A stretch of DNA of 64,000 bases, from the NCBI GenBank assembly GCA_033239005.1, contig BSQZ01000125.1:503501-567500 (forward strand), given 5' to 3'. This document shows positions 56,723-64,000 of this stretch, in pieces. Below the pieces are notes generated by a model. The model did not search any database. It was given only the letters and a program-made list of their open reading frames with translations, and was not told where the DNA came from. The position numbers were made by a program, and so were the translations under genes. How positions within the stretch are numbered: the stretch's first letter is position 1; each line of letters starts with the position of its first letter. This DNA is from Lamellibrachia satsuma. Taxonomy: Eukaryota > Annelida > Polychaeta > Sabellida > Siboglinidae.

Positions 56723-57300
56723 TCAGCATAGTTTCATTCTCGCTTTTGCTATGTCGTCTGCATCACGGATCATATCACTGGCGTTTGGTCGAGACAAAGC
56801 TGGTAACTTCATCTCGCGACCGAAGAGAGCAGCAAATGGAGACATGTTGGTTGTGGTGTGGGGCGTTGCACGATAGTTTCTTAGAAACTTGTTGAGTTCT
56901 TGTTTCCAAGGCTTTCCTTCCGACGATGCTGCCTTCACTACTTTGCCAAGATTCCTCATGAAGCGTTCTGCTTCGCCATTGGCTCGGGGCCAATATGGGG
57001 TTACTTTACGATGTTTGAAACCCATGTGTGCTGCAAAAGATTGCAACTGTACACTGTTGAACGGAGGTCCGTTATCTGACTTCAGTACCTCAGGGATACC
57101 GAACATAGACATCACCTTATCAAACACAGGAATCACCTTGTCAAACACAGGAATCACCTTGTCAAACACAGGAATCACCTTATCAAACACAGGAATCACC
57201 GTGTTAGCAGAAGTGGATCGGAGAATCTCGACAACTGGATATCTCGAGTATTCATCGATGATTACTAGCAAGTATTCACCAGTCGGTAGCGGTCCGTAGT
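56723..57300 (-). pseudogene. Ty3/gypsy-type integrase core remnant
   Basis: The - strand frame shows YLLVIIDEYSRYP (first catalytic Asp), VLKSDNGPPFNS (second Asp), NGEAERFMRNL (catalytic Glu) and NYRATPH, the retroviral-type DDE integrase core. Between the first two Asp residues a 21-bp unit (VIPVFDK) is repeated four times. The zinc-binding N-terminus is missing: the core directly follows the 72-bp array. The C-terminal end stops at about 56723. Confidence 0.9.
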
Positions 57301-58345
57301 TGACGGCATCTTGTGACAGTGCATCCTTTAGTTTGTTCAGTGAGGTGTCCTTGCTCACATCGAAGTATGCATTGACGGCATCTTGTGACAGTGCATCCTT
57401 TAGTTTGTTCAGTGAGGTGTCCTTGCTCACATCGAAGTATGCATTGACGGCATCTTGTGACAGTGCATCCTTTAGTTTGTTCAGTGAGGTGTCCTTGCTC
57501 ACATCGAAGTATGCATTGACGGCATCTTGTGACAGTGCATCCTTTAGTTTGTTCAGTGAGGTGTCCTTGCTCACATCGAAGTATGCATTGACGGCTTGTG
57601 ACAGTGCATCCTTTAGTTTGTTCAGTGACGTGTCCTTGCTCACATCGAAGTATGCATTGACGGCATCTTGTGACATTACATCCTTTAGTTTGTTCTGTGA
57701 GGTGTCCCTGCTCACATCGAAGTATGCATTGACGGCATCTTGTGACAGTGCATCCTTTAGTTTGTTCAGTGAGGTGTCCTTGCTCACATCGAAGTATGCA
57801 TTGACGGCTTGTGACAGTGCATCCTTTAGTTAGTTCAGTGAGGTGTCCTTGCTCACATCGAAGTATGCATTGACGGCATCTTGTGACAGTGCATCCTTTA
57901 GTTTGTTCAGTGAGGTGTCCTTGCTCACATCGAAGTATGCATTGACGGCATCTTGTGACAGTGCATCCTTTAGTTTGTTCAGTGACGTGTCCTTGCTCAC
58001 ATCGAAGTATGCATTGACGGCATCTTGTGACAGTGCATCCTTTAGTTTGTTCAGTGAGGTGTCCTTGCTCACATCGAAGTATTCATTGACGGCATCTTGT
58101 GACAGTGCATCCTTTAGTTAGTTCAGTGAGGTGTCCTTGCTCACATCGAAGTATGCATTGACGGCATCTTGTGACAGTGCATCCTTTAGTTTGTTCAGTG
58201 AGGTATCCTTGCTCACATCGAAGTATGCATTGACGGCTTGTGACACTGCATCCTTTAGTTTGTTCAGTGAGGTGTCCTTGCTCACATCGAAGTATGCATT
58301 GGCGGCATCTTGTGACAGTGCATCCTTTAGTTTGTTCAGTGCGTC
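57300..58345 (-). repeat. 72-bp array derived from the gypsy RT/RNase H junction, about 14.5 copies
   Basis: Units of 72 bp (some 69) encode NKLKDALSQDAVNAYFDVSK-like 24-residue repeats. The single-copy source is the segment joining reverse transcriptase to RNase H. Two units carry a stop (TTTAGTTAG at about 57828 and 58116). The array occupies the place where RNase H and the integrase zinc domain should be. Confidence 0.95.
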
Positions 58346-59260
58346 ATCATGGATTGATGTCCAATTCCATGCGCGGTCATTCTTGGTCAGATCTCGTAGC
58401 GGCTCAGTAATAGAGGCTACACCCGGGATGTAGCGAGTACAATAGTTCGTTAGACTAAGAAGGCTTCGTACTTCTTTGGGACCCTTCGGCGATTCAGCTC
58501 GCTTGATGTCGCATGTCACCATGTACGTTGCCAATGACGTACACGTACTCATACTCACTGCTAGATGAGACAACAAGTTTGTTTACTTTGGGCATGTATT
58601 TGCCTGTAAACTGGTTGTTTTGCTTTTGTCCTGTAATATTGTCTTGTTGAAGTTTTGCTGTACTGCTTCGATGAAACCTTACTCTGACCTGTCTGTGATC
58701 TGCAGCATCGTGCAAAATGATTGTTCCTTCCACACGCATGTCACTGTTGACCATAAGCTGGACACTGTCTACACCACCACAATTGCTGCAGATGGTGTCA
58801 TGTGTGGTTGTAGTCTTGGGCCTGACAGAGAATGGTTTGGTGTGTTTCCTAACATACACCATGTTGACAGACTCCTTGGTAGTAGCCTCGATAACACTCG
58901 CTTCCTGTTCAGCAGTATCCATGGCACGGCCATAATCAAACACTTCCTTGAGAGTTATTCCATCTAGACAAGAGCGACGTCTCACTTTGCTGGATCTGCA
59001 TTTCTGAGTTATTTAAGCGTTGGTGGATTCACAATATCTTGCAAGAGTACGCAGTCGTGTGACAAATGCGTCTAATGTTTCACCTGATAACTGTTCAGCT
59101 TTGCGAAACTCATACACACGATTTTGAGTTAGCTTAGTTGGTTTGAAATGAGTTGAGAGTTTCTCTTTGGCTGCGTCAAAGTTGTCTGTATCAGCTCTTA
59201 GACTTAGTGTGTCATATACGTCAAACACACCCGCACCAGCATAGTGCAATAGAAGCTTGG
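58346..59260 (-). pseudogene. Ty3/gypsy gag and RT-tail remnant
   Basis: The - strand at 59013-59249 encodes a gag-like helical segment (FDAAKEKLSTHFKPTK, then SGETLDAFVTRLRTLA). After one in-frame TAA it continues (EVFDYGRAMDTAEQEAS) to a CSNCGG half zinc knuckle and an NQFTGKY/SSSSEYEYVY segment. Next to it (58346-58500) only the thumb end of RT remains (KGPKEVRSLLSLTNYCTRYIP, then ITEPLRDLTKN). Protease and most of RT are deleted. Confidence 0.85.
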
Positions 59261-59483
59261 ACCTGAAGAGCCGTGATCAGTGATGTTGAAGGACTCGAAT
59301 GAAGGTAAGCTCGACATTGTTCATTCACATTCGAATGTGCAACTTTCACCGGATAGAACAGATTGTCATATACTGTGATGCGAATGTCTAGTGTTTGGTA
59401 TTATCGCCCACACGAAATGTTAGTTCGTTCAACGGTGTTCTGGGCTCACAAACACAATAAATCAGGCACGAAAAGTTCTATGA
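59261..59483 (-). other. 5' part of the gypsy remnant
   Basis: Probably the untranslated leader and the start of gag of the - strand element; no clean frame is visible. Confidence 0.4.
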
Positions 59484-59494
59484 CCTCGTCGCCA
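59484..59494 (-). promoter_or_regulatory. Putative tRNA primer-binding site
   Basis: TGGCGACGAGG on the - strand is a usual Ty3/gypsy primer-binding form. It sits a few bases after a possible LTR end (...TTACA) and ahead of gag. Confidence 0.5.
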
Positions 59495-59498
59495 GAAA

Positions 59499-60265
59499 TG
59501 TAATATTCATGTGTGCGCTGACTACTTACACAGTTACACCATATAATAGATTGTCATCAAGACACGTTCTGTGCGGTACGTTTGTTACTGATCCTTTTCC
59601 GACAAGTGTCATCACTGAAATGTGTGTCTTAACAAATAATAATAATACACTAGATACTACAATGTATACGTTTAATGTTTCCAGTCACGATATCTCTCCA
59701 AAACGGCTAGTAGCACATTTCTAATTTTCGACTGACGGTCTGTTTAACTGATAAACTGATTCACTGTTCCCAGCGACTTGTAGCTGTCAGTATAGTGCGA
59801 TTGTCTAACGTGTTGATAGTGTGTTTGGTAGCGTGGTGCCTACCTCGCGTTGACATCTGACGTAACAGGCTTTGCAGCCGCGTCAAGGGTGGTGTGTCGC
59901 GATCGTTCGAACTGAACGGCCAGCAAAACGACTCAATAAATCAGTCAATATAAAGAGTGCGTTCGGGATTTACCAAACGTTCAGGCACCACAGAGCTTCT
60001 CCAATACGTTAGCCATCATACAGTATGAACAGTTGTCATCATATATATCTAAAGCCGGAGAAAACGACTTAGATGATGAAGAGATAAATTTAACCTCATC
60101 AGCGTGTTGAAACGGGGCGGATCTCGCAGAACTCGATCGATCTCACAGAACTAGATCGATCTCGCAGACTCGACCAGAGGTCGTGCAAACTTGACCAGCG
60201 GTCGTACATACACGACAGGTTTCGCCGTTTTATCACTATTTTGTTCGCTACGGCGCCTCATACAA
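59499..60265 (-). mobile_element. Putative 5' LTR of the gypsy remnant
   Basis: Placed by the primer-binding site at its inner edge. Its outer edge is uncertain; I take it near the GAGGCGCCG word at about 60255. No second LTR in the same orientation was found; the related sequence at 56429 is inverted. Confidence 0.4.
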
Positions 60266-60439
60266 CTCTGCTAGTGATTTTATAATAACGTTATGGCAGT
60301 GGTGATATGCTGAGTGGCGCCACTGTCGGGGAGTAAGCATATGTATGTATGGCTGGCCCACCTTGTGGCACCACTGTTATGGTTTAAGACGACCACTCGC
60401 CTCGCCATTAAAAGAGGGAGTTGTTCGCCATTAAAAGAG

Positions 60440-61890
60440 GGAGTTGTTCCGTTTGAATGGAAAGAAGCAAACATCATACCATTATTTAAAAAGGGTTCGA
60501 GAAATAAGTCAGAGAATTACAGACCAGTGAGTTTAACGTCAGTGATTTGTAAATTATTAGAAAGGTTAATTAAAGACCATATGGTGGACTTCCTCGTTAA
60601 GCATAAATTATTAAATTCATCTCAACATGGATTCCTTAAAGCGAGGTCATGCTTAACAAATGTGTTATGTTTTTTGGAAGAAATCACTAAGTGGATAGAC
60701 GAGGGATCGCCAGTAGATATTATCTACTTAGATTTTCAGAAAGCTTTTGACAAAGTGCCACATCAAAGATTGCTACTTAAATTAAAAGCCCATGGTATCG
60801 GGGATAGCATAACTGACTGGATAGAACAATGGCTGACTGACAGAAGACAACGAGTTGTAGTAGATGGCGAAGTTTCAAATTGGAAATCGGTTTTGAGTGG
60901 GGTACCTCAAGGATCAGTATTAGGACCTATATTATTCTTAATTTATATCAATGACTTGGACGACAGTATAACAAGTAACGTACTGAAATTTGCGGACGAC
61001 ACAAAACTGTTTAGAAAGGTTAATACTGATGGTGATAAACAACATTTACAAAACGATCTAGACAGATTAGTGAAATGGTCTGAGAAATGGCAGATGCTGT
61101 TCAATTTTGGGAAATGTAAATGCCTACATACAGGACATGGGAACTTGAATGTAAACTATAAAATGGGAGCTACTGTTCTTGGTACTACTGTAAAAGAAAA
61201 GGACTTAGGAGTTACAATAAGCGCTGATATGAAAGTTTCAGAGCAGTGTGGTATTGCAGCTTCAAAGGGTAATCAAATTCTTGGATTGATTAGAAGAAAC
61301 ATAACATACAAGGAAAAAAGTTAATTATACCTCTTTATAAAGCAATAGTTAGACCTCATTTAGAATACTGTATACAAGCATGGAGACCATATCGTAAGAA
61401 GGATATAGATACGCTTGAACGCATACAAAGGAGAGCAACTAAAATGATTCCAGAACTTAGAGACCTTAGTTATGAAGAACGCCTGAAAGAATGTGGTTTA
61501 ACAACTCTAGAGACAAGGAGGTTAAGAGGAGATCAGATCGAAGTTTTTAAGATATTGAATGGGTATGAAAATATTGATAGAAATATGTTTTTCTCACTCA
61601 AGAAGGATAGCAGAACTAGAGGACATGAGGTAAAATTAGTAAAGGATCAATGTAGATTGGACATCAGGAAGCACTCGTTCTCACAGAGGACAGTAAATGA
61701 ATGGAACAAACTGTCTACAGATTGTGTAACTGCTAGCAGCGTGAATATGTTTAAAAACAAGGTTGACACATATATCAGAAGGGCGGGTTATAAGTAGGTG
61801 AACATTGTTGGACTCTCGATAAGCCAATGGCTTCCTTGTCCACTTGCCATCTGGGCCTTTGGCTTGGATGGCAAATCTTGTTAAATCTTG
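60440..61890 (+). pseudogene. CR1-like LINE copy 3 (reverse transcriptase), 5'-truncated, one frameshift
   Basis: The frame starts inside RT with VPFEWKEANIIPLFKKG, then NYRPVSLTS, YLDFQKAFDKVPH, GVPQGSVLGPILFLIYIND, FADDTKLF (FADD at 60989) and LGVTISADM. At about 61312 a run of six A shifts the frame by one; the rest (KAIVRPHLEYCIQAW, then DLSYEERLKECG to RRAGYK) follows in another frame to 61797. The shared 3' untranslated sequence ends near 61885 in GTTAAATCTTGTTAAAATC, short terminal repeats as in CR1-group elements. A 23-25-bp duplication (CGCCATTAAAAGAGGGAGTT) marks the 5' break. Confidence 0.9.
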
Positions 61891-62029
61891 TTAAAATCTT
61901 TATACTTATTTGCTACACAAGCTTTTTTGATGAAATGCTAGGTTTCGTAAGCGCTTAAATTATTTAGTTCGAACGTACCTAGTACCCATTACGATATGTG
62001 CTAGCTCGCTAAAATCGAACTTACCTAGT
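61891..62029. other. Spacer
   Basis: Short unique sequence that already contains decayed words of the next array (ACGTACCTAGTACCCA). Confidence 0.4.
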
Positions 62030-62572
62030 ACCCACTACGACACGTTAGCTTACCGAGAACCCACTACGACACGTTAGCTTACCGAGAACCCACTACGACA
62101 TGCTAGCTTACCGAGAACCCACTACGACACGCTAGTTTACCGAGAACCCACTACGACACGCTAGCTTATCGAGAACCCACTACGACACGCTAGCTTACCG
62201 AGAACCCACTACGACACGCTAGCTTACCGAGAACCCACTACGACACGCTAGCTTACCGAGAACCCACTACGACACGCTAGCTTACCGAGAACCCACTACG
62301 ACACGTTAGCTTACCGAGAACCCACTACGACACGCTAGCTTACCGAGAACCCACTACGACACGCTAGCTTACCGAGAACCCACTACGACACGCTAGCTTA
62401 CCGAGAACCCACTACGACACGTTAGCTTACCGAGAACCCACTACGACACGCTAGCTTACCGAGAACCCACTACAACACGCTAACTTACCGAGAACCCACT
62501 ACGACATGTTAGCTTACCAAGAACCCACTACGACACGCTAGCTTACCAAGAACCCACTACGACACGCTAGCT
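62030..62572. repeat. 29-bp minisatellite, about 18 copies
   Basis: The unit is GACACGCTAGCTTACCGAGA plus ACCCACTAC, highly uniform. Confidence 0.95.
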
Positions 62573-62639
62573 TGCTAAATGCAAATTTGCTATTTAGGTT
62601 TGATGAAATAATCGGACAAACTAATAAACTGTTTTTGAC

Positions 62640-63030
62640 CGAGTCAATGTGTGCAAGACCCTGTATATGTGTGTGCGAGGTCCTCTATATTTATGCAAGG
62701 CCCTCTATATGTGTGCGAGGCCCTCTATATGTGTACGAGGCCCTCTATATTTATGCAAAACCCTCTATATGTGTGCGAGGCCCTCTATATGTGTGCGAGG
62801 CAATATATATATATGTGTGCGAGGCCCTCTATAAGTGTGCAAGGCCCTCTATATGTGTGCGGGGTCCTCAATATTTATACAAGGCCCTCTATATGTGCGC
62901 GAGTCCCTCTATATGTGTGCGAGGCCGTCTATATGTGTGCGAGGCCATCTATATGTGTGCGAGGCCCTCTATATGTGTGCGAGGCCCTCTATATGTGTGC
63001 GAGGCCATATATATGTGTGCGAAACCATCT
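62640..63030. repeat. 22-bp minisatellite, about 17 copies
   Basis: The unit is of the form TGTGTGCGAGGCCCTCTATA plus TG, with variants. Three frames stay open, an artefact. Confidence 0.94.
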
Positions 63031-63119
63031 ATGCAGATGACGCCGCCTCCTGTTCTCTTTCCGGGGAATAGTTGCCCTCCAGCATTTTTTCAATACCTGC
63101 ACATCTTTTGGCCAGTGAA

Positions 63120-63620
63120 ATCAATAAAACAAAAGACACCGTGAGCTACGGACTGAAGAAACCAAAAGCACCGTCAATGATGACGCACTCGAAGGCGTGG
63201 AGAACTTCTCATTCTTAGGTTCCATCATGTCTAACAATTTTACGCCTGACAAGGTACTGGACACACGACTATACAAAGCTGCAACATCGTTTGTTGGACT
63301 AACGTAAAGAGTCTAACAAGAGCCTGACACCGCCTAAAGTGTATCATGCGTGTTTTGTAGCATCCTATTGTACGGCACAGAGACTTGGACAAAACAGGAA
63401 TGTAAACTATTGTACGGCACAGAGACTAGGACAAAACAGGAATGTTAAATATTGTATGGTTCATAGACTTGGACACAAAAGGAATGTTAACCAAACAGCT
63501 TTCATCTGCGCTACTTTCGTAAGATCCTTGGCGTGAAATGGCAGTACAAAGTCATCAACCTTGAGATACTGCAACGCTGCAAGTCAACCCTACAGACTGC
63601 ATGTATGAAGGGCACTAGGT
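63120..63620 (+). pseudogene. LINE RT C-terminal fragment with an internal 42-bp repeat
   Basis: The translation shows GVENFSFLGSIMSNNF, then LLYGTETWT and FRKILGVKWQYKV, the blocks after the RT of RTE/CR1-type LINEs, over broken frames. The stretch around TATTGTACGGCACAGAGACT is repeated three times (about 63367-63495), multiplying the YGTETW motif. Confidence 0.75.
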
Positions 63621-63659
63621 GTGTATGGAAGGGCACCACATGTCTATGGAGGGGTACAG

Positions 63660-63900
63660 GATTGAAAAAATCATGATTTTAAAAAAAATCGGATTTTTTA
63701 TTTAAATCGGATGTTTTTGATTTATTTGATTTTTTTAAATCTGGTACATATACATTTATATAGATGCTTATATTTATAAACTCTTTTAAACATGTTCTAT
63801 TCAAATCGATTTGGGTACTTGTCTTAACAGAGGGTACATGATTTTTGCTTATATAAAGTTATATATTTATTACATAGTTTGACTTACACCAGCAACAAAA
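63660..63900. mobile_element. Second copy (inverted) of the dispersed element at 8328-9060
   Basis: The reverse complement shares CATGTACCCTCTGTTAAGAC and the following AAATCGATTT and GAGTTTATAAATATAA words with 8908-9045. Its outer end here is AT-rich with AAAATCATGATTTT. Confidence 0.7.
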
Positions 63901-64000
63901 CTGTCGTTTTAAAATACATGTATAACAATATCTTTATTTGATATGGCGCTAGATCTAATTTTATGTTATGGCACTCGTTGGGACGAATCCACCCATTAGA

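Noticed and set aside
62030..62572. CRISPR-like regular repeat
   Set aside because: The 29-bp units follow each other directly without spacers.

Overview
This window is invertebrate animal nuclear DNA. It shows spliced genes with GT/AG introns, animal LINE fragments, a broken Ty3/gypsy-type retroelement and very heavy minisatellite content. A lophotrochozoan such as a mollusc or annelid is my guess from the repeat types, not something the sequence proves. There are no bacterial features.

Two host genes can be read exon by exon. On the + strand, 3288-15049 holds the last five recognisable exons of SART3, the U4/U6 snRNP recycling factor: the end of RRM1, all of RRM2 and the C-terminal LSm-binding tail. 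Its upstream exons lie outside the window. On the - strand, about 47139 down to 16990 holds nearly the whole of SMPD4 (neutral sphingomyelinase 3) in 16 exons whose phases all agree. The two genes converge, with about 1.9 kb between their stop codons.

The unusual feature is the introns. Most are filled largely by minisatellites with units of 18-72 bp and up to about 98 copies, and many arrays abut a splice site. In three places the unit contains the exon edge itself. A 60-bp unit repeats the first readable SMPD4 exon plus its donor about 15 times, in frame. A 33-bp unit repeats the end of SMPD4 exon 3 plus its donor about 34 times. A 52-53-bp unit repeats the acceptor plus the start of SMPD4 exon 11 four extra times. 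A 60-64-bp array in SART3 carries a tRNA-like A box and B box in each unit. The very long open frames over arrays (up to about 1000 codons) are side effects of unit lengths divisible by three and are not annotated as genes.

From about 47.4 kb to the end lies an accessory region of decayed mobile elements: a CR1-like LINE family (three copies), an RTE-like LINE with an altered endonuclease, two other LINE ends, a small terminal-inverted-repeat element in two copies, a broken I-PpoI-like His-Me finger endonuclease gene, and a minus-strand Ty3/gypsy derivative. In the gypsy remnant most of protease, RT and RNase H is gone, and a 72-bp array stands next to the integrase. A pair of identical 396-bp direct repeats (27763-29037) looks like a recent small LTR-type insertion inside SMPD4. 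Several of these remnants have themselves grown short tandem repeats, so the tendency to form minisatellites is not limited to host introns.
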